From Pseudomonas sp. (lineage in GTDB: Bacteria; Pseudomonadota; Gammaproteobacteria; Pseudomonadales; Pseudomonadaceae), in NCBI GenBank assembly GCA_030603065.1, contig JAUVYN010000033.1:1-32231 (forward strand): 32,231 bases of DNA, written 5' to 3'. This document shows positions 1 through 8,036 of the stretch, piece after piece; within the stretch, counting starts at the first letter, position 1; each line of letters begins with the position of its first letter. Under the pieces are notes generated by a model. It was not told the origin of the DNA and searched no databases. It saw nothing but the letters and a program-made list of their open reading frames with translations. A program made the translations under genes and the position numbers.

Positions 1-2
1 TG

Positions 3-947
3 CAGGGCGGCACGCCCAGACAGGCGCTGCACAACAGCCTGGCGCTGGCCCGGCAGGTCGAGGAGTTCGGCTACCGGCGCTACTGGGTGGCCGAACATCA
101 CAACATGACCGGGATCGCCAGTGCGGCGACGTCCGTGGTCATGGGGTATCTGGCCGCAGGTACCGAACATATTCGCATCGGCTCAGGGGGTATCATGCTG
201 CCCAACCATGCCCCCCTGCAGATCGCAGAACAGTTCGGCACGCTCGAGTCGCTCTACCCCGGCCGTATCGACCTCGGTCTCGGACGCGCGCCAGGTACCG
301 ATCCGGCTACCGCACAGGCGTTGCGCCGCGGGCGCGGTGATGGCAGTGATTTTCCCGAGATGCTCACGGAGCTGCGCCAGTTGTTTGCCGAGCCGGTCGC
401 AGGACAGCGGTTACGCGCCGTCCCCGGAGCGGGGCTGAACGTGCCGATCTGGCTTCTCGGCTCGAGCACCTTCAGTGCGCAGCTGGCCGGCCGACTGGGG
501 TTACCCTTCGCCTTTGCCGGACAGTTTTCGCCGGACTACATGCACAGCGCCTTTCAGACCTATCGGCAGCACTTCGAGCCCTCGGTCACGCTGGAAGCAC
601 CCCACGTCATGCTCGGGATCAATGCTTTTGTGGCCAGCAGCCGCGACGAAGCGGCAATGCTCGCCACCTCCCATCAGCAGGCATTTCTCAACCTTATCCG
701 CGGCCAACCGGGACCCCTGCCCCCGCCGGTCGAGAGCATGGACGGACTCTGGCTGCCCCACGAACGGCACTCGGTGATGTCGACTCTGGCCGGTACGCTG
801 GTCGGTGACGAGGTGACCGTCGCCCAGCAACTCGCCCAGTTGCTCGATCGGACCGGCGCCGACGAACTTATCGTCAACAGCTCCATCTTCGACCAGACGC
901 GGCGCGCCGAGAGCTACAGGCTACTTCAGCACGTGATGCACAGCTGA
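3..947 (+). CDS. LLM-class flavin-dependent oxidoreductase, 5' truncated
   Basis: The reading frame is open from the first bases of the window, so the gene starts outside it and only the C-terminal part is present (about 315 residues). The stretch [10 protein letters not shown] near the start, followed by the [20 protein letters not shown] and [15 protein letters not shown] motifs, is typical of the bacterial luciferase-like monooxygenase superfamily, particularly the YhbW/MsnO8-like group, which uses reduced FMN supplied from elsewhere. A GTG at position 87 encodes the Val of this conserved block and is not a real start. The substrate cannot be inferred. The gene ends 102 bp before the P450 gene on the same strand, so co-transcription is possible, but nothing in the sequence proves it. 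Confidence 0.88.
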   Translation, partial: QGGTPRQALHNSLALARQVEEFGYRRYWVAEHHNMTGIASAATSVVMGYLAAGTEHIRIGSGGIMLPNHAPLQIAEQFGTLESLYPGRIDLGLGRAPGTDPATAQALRRGRGDGSDFPEMLTELRQLFAEPVAGQRLRAVPGAGLNVPIWLLGSSTFSAQLAGRLGLPFAFAGQFSPDYMHSAFQTYRQHFEPSVTLEAPHVMLGINAFVASSRDEAAMLATSHQQAFLNLIRGQPGPLPPPVESMDGLWLPHERHSVMSTLAGTLVGDEVTVAQQLAQLLDRTGADELIVNSSIFDQTRRAESYRLLQHVMHS

Positions 948-1049
948 GCGCTGCGGCTTCGGCTGCGTAACCGACTACCCGCCAAACGGCCGAACTTTAT
1001 CCCCCGGTCCCTTTCAATAAGCGTATGACCTACGCTGGAGGGAGGACCC

Positions 1050-2303
1050 ATGACCGACATTCCGCGCGACAAGACCTTCGACTGCTCGCTGGCCCTGTTG
1101 ACCAACGGCTACCGTTTCATTTCCGAACGCTGTGAACGCAACGGGGCGGATCTGTTTCTCACACGCATGATGCTGCGCCCGGCGGTCTGCGTCCGCGGGG
1201 AGGACGCAGCACGGATGTTCTATCATCCGGATCGCTTCAGTCGCAAACTGGCCATGCCTCCCCAGACCCTGATGTCCCTGCAGGACATAGGCAGCGTGCA
1301 GCAGCTCAAGGGCGACGCCCATAGGCACCGCAAGCAAATGTTCATGTCGCTGATGAAACCGGAAAGCATCAGGCGCCTCGGCGACCTGTTCGAGGAGAAA
1401 TGGCGGGCCAGAGTGAAGTTCTGGCAGGCGAGCGGGACACAGGTCACCCTGCACCATGAGGTCGAGGACCTCCTGTGCCGGGCGGTCTGCGAATGGACCG
1501 GCATTCGCCTGAGCGAAGCGGAGGCGCCCCGGCGCGCCCGGGAGTTCTCCGCGATGATCGACGGAGCCGGCGCCATAGGGCCGCGCAACTGGATGGGTCT
1601 GGCATTGCGCCACCGCACCGAGCGCTGGGCGCAGAAGCTGATCAACGATGTGCGGCACTCGCCACTGTCCCGCGCCGAGCGCAGTCCGCTGGAGACCATA
1701 GCCCTTTACCGCGATGAGAATGGTGAAGCGCTGTCCACCGAAACCGCAGCAGTGGAACTGGTGAACATTTTGCGACCGACAGTCGCGGTCGGCCGTTTCA
1801 TTACCTTCGCCGCGCTGGCGCTGCACACCTATCCGGAATACCGCGACCGACTGCGGGAAGGCGGTGACGAGTGGCGGGAGATGTTCACGCAGGAGGTACG
1901 GCGCTACTATCCCTTCTTCCCACTGGTCGCGGGGAACGCCATGGAAGACATCGAATGGCAGGGCCACCACATTCCCAGGGGGACCTGGGTGATGCTCGAC
2001 ATGCACGGGACCAATCACGACCCACGCTCCTGGAAGGATCCTCATACTTTCCGCCCGGAGCGATTCAAGAACTGGAAGGGCAATGCCTTCAGCCTGATTC
2101 CGCAGGGGGCCGGCGGGTTCGACGACGGTCATCGCTGCCCAGGGGAATGGATCACCATCGAACTGATAAAGCGCGCGTTGCACATGCTGGTTTCAGGGAT
2201 GGAGTACCAGGTGCCGCCTCAGGACTTGACCGTAAGACTCTCCCGCCTACCGGCCATCCCCGAGAGCCGCTTCATCATTTCCCAGATTCGCGAGCCGCAC
2301 TGA
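1050..2303 (+). CDS. CYP152-family cytochrome P450 (fatty acid peroxygenase)
   Basis: This 417-residue protein is a soluble P450 with no N-terminal membrane anchor and no fused reductase. The heme-ligand region reads PQGAGGFDDGHRCPGEWITI with Cys363. Arg242-Pro243 lies in the I-helix position where most P450s have an acid-alcohol pair. Both features are diagnostic of CYP152 enzymes (P450 BS-beta, SP-alpha, OleT), which use hydrogen peroxide and the substrate carboxylate to hydroxylate or decarboxylate fatty acids. The residue aligned with position 85 of that family is Gln (Q84, in GSVQQLKG). BS-beta has Gln there and OleT has His, so hydroxylation is more likely than terminal-alkene formation. 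GGAGGGAGG lies just upstream of the ATG. No redox partner is encoded nearby, in keeping with peroxide use. Confidence 0.93.
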   Translation: MTDIPRDKTFDCSLALLTNGYRFISERCERNGADLFLTRMMLRPAVCVRGEDAARMFYHPDRFSRKLAMPPQTLMSLQDIGSVQQLKGDAHRHRKQMFMSLMKPESIRRLGDLFEEKWRARVKFWQASGTQVTLHHEVEDLLCRAVCEWTGIRLSEAEAPRRAREFSAMIDGAGAIGPRNWMGLALRHRTERWAQKLINDVRHSPLSRAERSPLETIALYRDENGEALSTETAAVELVNILRPTVAVGRFITFAALALHTYPEYRDRLREGGDEWREMFTQEVRRYYPFFPLVAGNAMEDIEWQGHHIPRGTWVMLDMHGTNHDPRSWKDPHTFRPERFKNWKGNAFSLIPQGAGGFDDGHRCPGEWITIELIKRALHMLVSGMEYQVPPQDLTVRLSRLPAIPESRFIISQIREPH

Positions 2304-2309
2304 GTCTCG

Positions 2310-2343
2310 AAAAAGGGGTTTGCCGAACGTCGCGCAAACCCCT
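2310..2343 (-). terminator. Leftward hairpin with T-tract, overlapping the tRNA promoter
   Basis: AGGGGTTTGC (2314-2323) pairs perfectly with GCAAACCCCT (2334-2343) around a 10-base loop. Read on the minus strand, the hairpin is followed by five T residues (A2310-A2314 on the plus strand), the layout of an intrinsic terminator for leftward transcription. On the plus strand it may also mark the end of the P450 transcript, but no T-tract follows there. The stem spans the region between the tRNA -35 and -10 elements. Confidence 0.5.
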
Positions 2344-2348
2344 AGAAT
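2320..2348 (+). promoter_or_regulatory. Promoter of tRNA-Gly
   Basis: TTGCCG (2320-2325) and TAGAAT (2343-2348) are separated by exactly 17 bp. The -10 element matches consensus at five of six positions. A GC-rich stretch follows, as is usual for stringently controlled stable-RNA promoters, and the tRNA begins 11 bp after the -10 box. The -35 element is the weaker half (4/6). Confidence 0.6.
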
Positions 2349-2358
2349 CGCTCCCGAC

Positions 2359-2432
2359 GCGGGTGTAGCTCAATGGTAGAGCAGAAGCTTCCCAAGCTTA
2401 CGACGAGGGTTCGATTCCCTTCACCCGCTCCA
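2359..2432 (+). tRNA. tRNA-Gly (anticodon CCC)
   Basis: A full cloverleaf can be drawn. The acceptor stem is GCGGGTG (2359-2365) with CACCCGC (2422-2428). The D-stem is GCTC/GAGC, the anticodon loop is TTCCCAA with CCC at 2391-2393, the T-stem is GAGGG/CCCTT, and the T-loop is TTCGATT. The discriminator base is T and CCA is encoded in the DNA (2430-2432). The anticodon reads the GGG glycine codon. The top pair of the anticodon stem is G2384 opposite A2400, a mismatch where the E. coli CCC isoacceptor has a normal pair. It is probably transcribed alone from the promoter at 2320-2348. Confidence 0.96.
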
Positions 2433-2764
2433 CCTCTCCAGCACTTCTCGACTCGGGCGAACGGACCGACAAGGTCGGGCGCACCCGCAACCCGGGTACC
2501 GTCTTCCCACTGGATGACGACAATAGCGCCGTCTCGAACTTCGGCCGCGTGGATTTCACTGCCAAGCGAGTCTCTGCCACCGAACTGCGAGTGGGCATGC
2601 TCCAGCCGCGTCTGCCGGTGCTGACCCAAACGAAGCTGCAGAGCGGACCGTTGAAGGATCTGGACTTTTCGCTGCGTCATGCCAGCCTGCGCAGCGACGT
2701 GACCAGCCAGCGCGATATCGACGAGTTGCGCGTTGTAGTGAGCTACTCCCTGTCACTGCTCTGA
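2433..2764 (+). pseudogene. OprD-family outer membrane porin remnant
   Basis: One open frame runs from just after the tRNA to TGA at 2764 with no credible start codon or ribosome site. Its translation has two blocks typical of OprD porins: an internal one (LLDSGERTD, then FGRVDFTAKRVSATELRVG, ending QPRLPVL) and the C-terminal one (LQSGPLKDLDFSLRHASLRS to IDELRVVVSYSLSLL). These are joined directly, although intact family members have roughly 240 residues of barrel strands between them. The signal peptide and N-terminal strands are also missing. The gene has therefore lost both its 5' end and its middle. GTG at 2549 would give a 71-residue ORF but is only the Val of RVDF. The last bases overlap the converging CHAD gene. 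Confidence 0.72.
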
Positions 2765-3646
2765 CAGGCGCGCCAACGCCCAGTATGTCCGCCAGCGGCG
2801 ACGCAGCGCCCTGGGGGACTCGGCATACAGACGCCGGCCCAGCCGGAAAGCCTCCGCCTGCAATCCCGCACGGCGGGCGACGATAAGCAGGGCAACCTGT
2901 TCGCGGGTCGGTTCATCCCCGAACAGGGTCGGCTGGGAAACAAGTCGCTGTTGCAGCATGAAGAGGTCGTGGTCGTCGCCCAGCAACTGCGCCAGTTCCT
3001 TGAGCTGCGCCGTGCGCAGGTCGAAATATTCGGGCCAGGCCAGGCCCAGATAGCGCGTCTGGTACCACTGGTCCTTCACCCTTTTTCGCCATTCATGAAG
3101 ATGGTGCGCGGTAGGTTCGCGCTCGGCCAACTCCAGCGCGGCATGACCATCGCGCAAGGTTTTCTGCAAACTCGCCTGGAAAAGTGCAAAACCTTTCCCT
3201 GGCAATGGCCAGTCGACCACCGCCGCCTCTACCTCATCGAGCATCGCCAGTGCCTCACCCAAGGCCTGGTTGGCGCTGCGTCGCGAGTTTGCAGGGCGCT
3301 CGGCCAGGCGCTGCCGGATCTCCGCCATCGCATCGGGAACGTCCGGAGTATGGGCCATCAGCGCATCCCAGGCTTCGACCTGCGCGGCGCTGTCACGCAG
3401 CTCGGAAAGCAGCCTCGCCGCGTCGCGCAGACGATGGTTTTCGACCCGATAGCGCTTGCCCAGAGGCTTGCGGACCAGCCTAAGCAGTGCGCGTAGCTCC
3501 TTGATGCGCTTGCGCGCCTGATGCACCCCCTTGTCACGCTGACGGGGCGGTGAGTTGAGCGCGTCCCGGGCCTTGGCAAGCCGCTTGCGGGCAATGCGCT
3601 GCACCTCCTTGCTGGCTGACCTGCCTGGTCGAATCTGACTGGCCAT
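2753..3646 (-). CDS. CHAD-domain protein
   Basis: The start is placed at the ATG at 3646 (MASQIRPGRS), which has an AGGGGGG ribosome site 3-9 bp upstream. The frame is open further upstream, but that part reads as noise. The product has 297 residues. It is rich in Arg, Lys and His and helical, with the paired CHAD signatures HQARKRIKELRALLRLVR in the first half and HHLHEWRKRVKDQWYQTR in the second. CHAD domains (conserved histidine alpha-helical domain) bind inorganic polyphosphate through a basic groove and often sit beside CYTH triphosphatases or polyphosphate genes. No such partner is present here, so only polyphosphate-related binding can be suggested. Its 3' end overlaps the OprD remnant by 12 bp in convergent orientation. 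Confidence 0.85.
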   Translation of the reverse strand: MASQIRPGRSASKEVQRIARKRLAKARDALNSPPRQRDKGVHQARKRIKELRALLRLVRKPLGKRYRVENHRLRDAARLLSELRDSAAQVEAWDALMAHTPDVPDAMAEIRQRLAERPANSRRSANQALGEALAMLDEVEAAVVDWPLPGKGFALFQASLQKTLRDGHAALELAEREPTAHHLHEWRKRVKDQWYQTRYLGLAWPEYFDLRTAQLKELAQLLGDDHDLFMLQQRLVSQPTLFGDEPTREQVALLIVARRAGLQAEAFRLGRRLYAESPRALRRRWRTYWALARLSEQ

Positions 3647-3873
3647 GGTCCCCCCTGTGTGTTTGCTGTTCAGATTGCGCCTTACCTGCACGGTTCCCGT
3701 CTCCCGACAAGACTGCCTTCGTTCCGGCGCCCAGTGTGACCGGAGCGACAGACTGCCGGGATTCTGGCGAATGCAGCGGAATTTGTGCGGCTGCCCAGGG
3801 TCTCTAAAGATACCCGAAGCCCGCGCACGCTCTGCCCTGCGCGGATTCATTCACCCCGGAATGAGGCCGACTC
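3647..3873. other. Intergenic region between divergent CHAD and DUF3135 genes
   Basis: These 227 bp must hold the promoters of two divergent genes. For the rightward gene, TTGTGC at 3783-3788 followed at 16-17 bp by TAAAGAT (3805-3811) is the best pair I can see, and it is weak. I see no operator, RNA gene or repeat. Confidence 0.3.
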
Positions 3874-4209
3874 ATGTCCAAGCTAACCACCCTGCCGCCA
3901 TTCGAAGAACTCAAGGCGATGGCTGCCGAACGTCCGGAGGAATTGGAAGACCTCAGAATCAGGATGACCGAGGAGATCCTGCGCAATGCTCCCGAAGATC
4001 GCCAGCGACGCCTCAAGGGACTGGTGTTCAATATCGACATGGTACGCCGCCGCGCGAAAAATCCAATGCAGGCTTGTATCAGACTGTCGCAGATGATGAT
4101 GGATTCGACCCTGGAGCTGCGCGAGGCACTGTGCATGTCGAGCCCGCCGCCCGCCCCGGTTCAGGCCAGGACTGCCGAAGTCGTCCCGCTACGCCGCGCC
4201 CGGCGGTAA
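3874..4209 (+). CDS. DUF3135-family small protein
   Basis: This is a 111-residue soluble protein. The opening LPPFEELKAMAAERPEELE, the central RLKGLVFNIDMVRRRAKNPM and the segment ACIRLSQMMMDS are the conserved parts of DUF3135, a short helical family common in Pseudomonas and other gammaproteobacteria with no assigned function. The C-terminal 30 residues are Pro/Ala/Arg-rich and probably disordered. No signal peptide or membrane segment is visible. A GAGG motif lies about 8 bp before the ATG. The last 21 bp overlap the end of the AsmA-like gene on the other strand, so neither gene has space for a dedicated terminator. I cannot assign a role. Confidence 0.85.
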   Translation: MSKLTTLPPFEELKAMAAERPEELEDLRIRMTEEILRNAPEDRQRRLKGLVFNIDMVRRRAKNPMQACIRLSQMMMDSTLELREALCMSSPPPAPVQARTAEVVPLRRARR

Positions 4210-7137
4210 GCGGAACACGGCGACCAGCCGCTGCAGCCGCTCAGGCGTCAGGGCTGTCCGCCGTGCATGATCACCCTCGGTCGTACTGGCTTCGAGGCTC
4301 TCGATAACTTCGCGACACCCAGGCGACTGGTCCTGACCCAGCCCCTCGATCCAGGGCAACACCGCCAGAGGGGGAGCTATCAGAGCACCTACCACGCTTG
4401 CTGCGCCCCGCGCGATCACGCCCCCGCTGAGTACCCGTACATTGATGTCGTTGAGCTGACCATGTAGCTCGATCGGCGAATCGACCGAGAACACGCTGAT
4501 CCCGTCGGGATGGGATTCGAGCGCCACTTCCAACGCCTCGGTATTCAGGTCGATCATACCCTCGGCGGTGAAGTTGGTTTCCTCGGTGCTGATCAGAAAC
4601 TGCTCGAACCCGATCAGGCCGCTATTGGCTTCCAGTCGGGCATAGGCACAACGCAGGCCCACATCTTCAGAGTCGGTCAGAGCCGTGACCAACGCCTCCC
4701 CAACATGCAACCCGAGCACTTCGAGAATCAGCGAGTCCAGATGCCCACCCGAGACGATCAGCTCGGTAGTACCATCGAGACTGGCGGCGAGCTCGCGCAT
4801 CGAGCCGCCATTGACGCGCAGTTCGATGTTTCCGCCAAGCACGCCGGAGGCGACTTCTGCCGCGTCGTCCAGATCGACGTCACGCAGCAGGGGGCCAAGC
4901 CCGACGCCGTTCAGCCTCAGGTCGAGATTCCCCTCGACCGGTACGGAACTGGCATCCAGGCGAAGATGCGCAACCATTTCGCCGTCGCCCAGGCCAGCCT
5001 GCAGCGGGTCGATGCGCAGGATACCTGCTTGCAGTTCGGCTTGCAGATTCACATCGTCGAGCGGTATCTGATTGCTGATCAGGCGAGCCACCCGCACATC
5101 CACCACCGCGTCGAGACCCTGCAGTGTGCTCAGGTCCAGCGGATCGGCGGTGAAAACCCATTCCCGTTCGGCGACATCCCTCGCCTCCTGGTCCAGATCG
5201 GTCGCCTCCTCGAGGACGCCCAGCAGTTCGTCCAGCTCGAGTTGCTCGGACCGCAGCAAAAGCCGTAGCTGCGGGCGGGCCGCGAACTCGTAGTGCACTT
5301 CACCGCGCAGATCGCTCTCCCCGGCGCGCCCGTCGATATCGGTAAGCGCCAGCGTCTGTTCCTGGTAGCGCAACCGCGCCTGCAGGCGGTAGGCGGGCGT
5401 CGTTGGGAGTTCGAGCCCAAGCAGCGTGTTGAGATCGGCGGCACCGGGCCCTTCCGCATCGATGGACAGGTCCAGCTCGGCTAGTTCCAGCGGCTGGGCG
5501 ATCACCCCGTTCACCCGCAGGAGGGTGTCCGCACTGGAGAAACTGCCCGCTAGCGGATAGGGGTCGTTGGAACGAAAATCGAGCAGTGGCCCGAGGCTGA
5601 GATCGAAACTGAAGGGTTGCTCGAAGCGCGATCCGCTGCCTTCGATACGTATCCCGCGGCGCCCGTCCTCATGCTCGCTCGGCGAGGCGCGCGCCTGCAG
5701 ATCGAGCGATGCGGCGGGGTCATGGTAGACGAGCTCGGTGTCGTGCAGTAGCAGATCCTGATCAGCCAGTCGGGCATGCAGTTCACCCTCCAGCACGCCC
5801 AGTTCACCGAGACCGGCGAACGCCAGGGCATTGCCCAGGTCCAGGCTGCTGATGCGAGCCGAAAGATCGGCGCGCGGATCATCCGCATCCAGTCCCAGCG
5901 AACCGGTCAGGGCGAGTGCCCCCTCCCCCTTGGCCAGATGCAGCTGATCAAGGCGCAGCGCCTCGTCGTTTAGCTCTGCTCGCAACGTCAAGCCGTCAAA
6001 CTGCTGTTCGGCAAATACCAGCCGTTCCAGCTCGACTGTCAGGTTTGCTCGGAGGGCATCCAGCGCTTCGACGAGATCCGCGTAACGCTCGTCGAGATCA
6101 GCCGGTCCCTCGGCGAGGTCTTCTACGGTTTCCTCGGCAAGATCTACCCGTTCATCTAGCCAGGCCACCAGGTTCCAGTCATCCAGATTCAGCTGTGAAC
6201 CGCTGAGGTGGGCCTGAAAGCGCGGTACTTCTTCATCGAACCACTCCAGCTGGCCGGCCAACTGCGTGTGGCCGGCTTCCAGCTCCAGGTCTTCAAGGGC
6301 CCAACGCTCGCCCTCGTGCACAATACGGGCAGCGAGCTGGGTGGCCGGGATCACCAGGCCTGGCTGACCCAGCCTGGCCGGCAGCTCGGGCATGGCCGGC
6401 AGATCGATGCGCAGATCGCCGCGCAGTTCTTCAAAGTTCAGCAGATCGAGGGCGTGCCCATCGAAGGCGATCAGCCCATCGCCAAGACTTCCCGCCAGTT
6501 GGATCTGATAGGCAGAATCTTCATCCAGCGCTTCGGCGGGGGGCGCACCGCGCAGGCTGAGCTCCAACGGCTCGCCGGCCAGCCGACCCTGTCCGTCCGC
6601 CTGGAGGGACTGCTCACCGGCAGTTGTCGAAGAGGTGCCGAAATCCAGTCTCAGGTCGGCGTCCAGCAGCGCGTCGGTGAAACTCAGATGCCCATCGGTG
6701 ATTTCCAGCGCGCGCAGGCGAAAGTCGGTCTCGGTGTCATCTTCCTCGTCCGTCAGTGCGTCCCAGTTGCTGGTGCCGTCCTCCTGTCGAGCCAGGTGCA
6801 GGACCGGCCGCTCCAGCGTCAGACTGCTGATATCGACGTTTCCAGCCAGCAGGGGCAACAGGCGCAGCCGAAGTTCCAGGCCATCCAGCTCGAGCATGTT
6901 CTCGTGCTCGGCCCAGGGAGCGTTGGCTATGCGCACGTTCTCCGCACTGATCCGCAACGGAAACCCCAAACGGATGCCGTGATCACCGATACTCACATCC
7001 CGCCCGTCGAATTGCTCGCTGAGCTGGTTCTCAACCTGTCCTCGTGCCCATTGGGTGTTCGCCGCCAGGACCAGCAGTATCAGCATCAGTGCCAGACCGA
7101 GCACTGTGATCAGCGCGATACGCAGAGGTTTCGCCAT
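4189..7137 (-). CDS. AsmA-family inner-membrane/periplasmic protein
   Basis: The ATG at 7137 (MAKPLRIALITVLG) is chosen because GGGGAG lies 6-11 bp upstream. A farther ATG at 7176 lacks support. The product has 982 residues: one N-terminal membrane helix (about residues 5-27), then a very long Leu- and Asp/Glu-rich region of repeating beta-strand segments, with an AsmA-like start (ENVRIANAPWAEHENMLELDGLELRLRLLPLLAG in two conserved runs) and an AsmA C-terminal type block (GGHLDSLILEVLG, NTEALEVALESHPDG). AsmA-like proteins (AsmA, YhjG, TamB, YdbH) span the periplasm and are linked to phospholipid transport to the outer membrane. This is close in size to the larger AsmA members. It appears to be monocistronic. 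The exact subfamily is uncertain. Confidence 0.85.
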   Translation of the reverse strand: MAKPLRIALITVLGLALMLILLVLAANTQWARGQVENQLSEQFDGRDVSIGDHGIRLGFPLRISAENVRIANAPWAEHENMLELDGLELRLRLLPLLAGNVDISSLTLERPVLHLARQEDGTSNWDALTDEEDDTETDFRLRALEITDGHLSFTDALLDADLRLDFGTSSTTAGEQSLQADGQGRLAGEPLELSLRGAPPAEALDEDSAYQIQLAGSLGDGLIAFDGHALDLLNFEELRGDLRIDLPAMPELPARLGQPGLVIPATQLAARIVHEGERWALEDLELEAGHTQLAGQLEWFDEEVPRFQAHLSGSQLNLDDWNLVAWLDERVDLAEETVEDLAEGPADLDERYADLVEALDALRANLTVELERLVFAEQQFDGLTLRAELNDEALRLDQLHLAKGEGALALTGSLGLDADDPRADLSARISSLDLGNALAFAGLGELGVLEGELHARLADQDLLLHDTELVYHDPAASLDLQARASPSEHEDGRRGIRIEGSGSRFEQPFSFDLSLGPLLDFRSNDPYPLAGSFSSADTLLRVNGVIAQPLELAELDLSIDAEGPGAADLNTLLGLELPTTPAYRLQARLRYQEQTLALTDIDGRAGESDLRGEVHYEFAARPQLRLLLRSEQLELDELLGVLEEATDLDQEARDVAEREWVFTADPLDLSTLQGLDAVVDVRVARLISNQIPLDDVNLQAELQAGILRIDPLQAGLGDGEMVAHLRLDASSVPVEGNLDLRLNGVGLGPLLRDVDLDDAAEVASGVLGGNIELRVNGGSMRELAASLDGTTELIVSGGHLDSLILEVLGLHVGEALVTALTDSEDVGLRCAYARLEANSGLIGFEQFLISTEETNFTAEGMIDLNTEALEVALESHPDGISVFSVDSPIELHGQLNDINVRVLSGGVIARGAASVVGALIAPPLAVLPWIEGLGQDQSPGCREVIESLEASTTEGDHARRTALTPERLQRLVAVFRLPPGAA

Positions 7138-7419
7138 GTTGTTCTCCCCTTGTACATGCCGAGTGCGCCGCGACATGAGCCAATTAGCAAAGCAGACTCA
7201 CCGGTTGACTACGCCCAGGCGCTCGATATCCCGACATCAACGGCGCCTTGATGAACGGTGTCGCCGCACTCCGAAAGCTTCGGGATGGCTTGCCTCATTG
7301 AGCCGAATTTGTGTATGGTCCCTCACTTGACGCGAGAGGTTGGTCTGGAAGGCATTGCGACGCTGACGGAACCCAGTCGAAACTGGTCGCGGCGGACCAC
7401 CTACTTTGCGATTGCACGA
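7138..7419. other. Intergenic region between AsmA-like gene and bphO
   Basis: This is 282 bp between divergent genes. For the rightward bphO-bphP pair, TTGACT (7205-7210) followed after 16 bp by TATCCC (7227-7232) is the best promoter-like pair, with a strong -35 and weak -10, and it would leave a leader of nearly 200 nt. The bphO frame is open across much of the region, but the translation there does not resemble heme oxygenase. I see no regulatory operator or RNA gene. Confidence 0.3.
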
Positions 7420-8034
7420 ATGACAGTACCCAGCCTTACTTCCAGGGCACTCACCGCTTTGCGCAGTGCCACTGCTTTCGAGCACGCCCAGCTCGACCGG
7501 CTCTCTCCGCTTACCCGCGATGGCCTCGACGGTGAGGGCTATGTTGCCCATGTCGAGCGAGTTCTCGGCTGGATGCGGCCCATGGAAAAAGCGCTCTGGC
7601 AAGGACCGCTGACAGCGACGCTACCGGTTGCGCTGGACCCCTCCAGGCGCAACGTGAAAAGCGACTGGCTGGCATATGATCTGGCCAGTGCGGGGTTCTC
7701 CGCGCAGGCCATTACCGACCTCCCCGACTGCCCCTACATCACCCCACCGCGCGACCTGGCCGAGTGTTTCGGCATGACCTATGTGATGGAAGGGGCTACC
7801 CTTGGGGGTGCCTTTCTGCTTAGAACGCTTGCCGACAGGTTACCGAATCATTCGCTCGTGTGGCTCAATGGTTATGGGGACAATACCGGCCGGCTGTGGA
7901 AGCAGTTCCTGCGGGCGCTCGACACATATGTCGTGACCGAGCGGGACATCACCGCTGCTGCGCAAAGCGCCCAGTACTCGTTTCAATCGTTTCGTCGTTG
8001 GGTCATCGACGGAGCGAACCAGATGCAGGAGTGA
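7420..8034 (+). CDS. bphO: Biliverdin-forming heme oxygenase BphO
   Basis: The ATG at 7420 (MTVPSLTSRALTALRSATAF) is chosen because family similarity begins there. The frame is open upstream, but that part looks non-coding, and no strong ribosome site is visible. The 204-residue product has the expected bacterial heme oxygenase layout: an N-terminal helix with the probable proximal heme ligand His22 (ATAFEHAQLDRLS), a middle MTYVMEGATLGGAFLLRTL segment, which is the distal glycine-rich helix, and a late GYGDNTGRLWKQF motif. It opens heme to biliverdin, iron and CO using oxygen and reductant. Its stop is two bases before the bphP start, so the pair is translationally close and BphO supplies the phytochrome chromophore. 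Confidence 0.9.
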   Translation: MTVPSLTSRALTALRSATAFEHAQLDRLSPLTRDGLDGEGYVAHVERVLGWMRPMEKALWQGPLTATLPVALDPSRRNVKSDWLAYDLASAGFSAQAITDLPDCPYITPPRDLAECFGMTYVMEGATLGGAFLLRTLADRLPNHSLVWLNGYGDNTGRLWKQFLRALDTYVVTERDITAAAQSAQYSFQSFRRWVIDGANQMQE

Positions 8035-8036
8035 AC

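Noticed and set aside
2549-2764. A 71-residue gene starting at GTG
   Set aside because: The GTG is an internal Val codon of an OprD-like block, the frame extends further upstream, and there is no ribosome site. It is treated as a porin remnant.
3647-3850. 68-residue extension of the CHAD protein
   Set aside because: A strong ribosome site precedes the internal ATG at 3646 and the extension has no family similarity.
7328-7356. TTGACG as -35 of a bphO promoter
   Set aside because: No acceptable -10 sequence lies 16-18 bp downstream.
7258-7419. N-terminal extension of bphO
   Set aside because: Heme oxygenase similarity begins at the ATG at 7420. The upstream codons give no signal peptide or known domain.
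7860-8036. N-terminal extension of bphP overlapping bphO
   Set aside because: Bacteriophytochrome similarity, including the attachment cysteine, starts at 8037, directly after the bphO stop.
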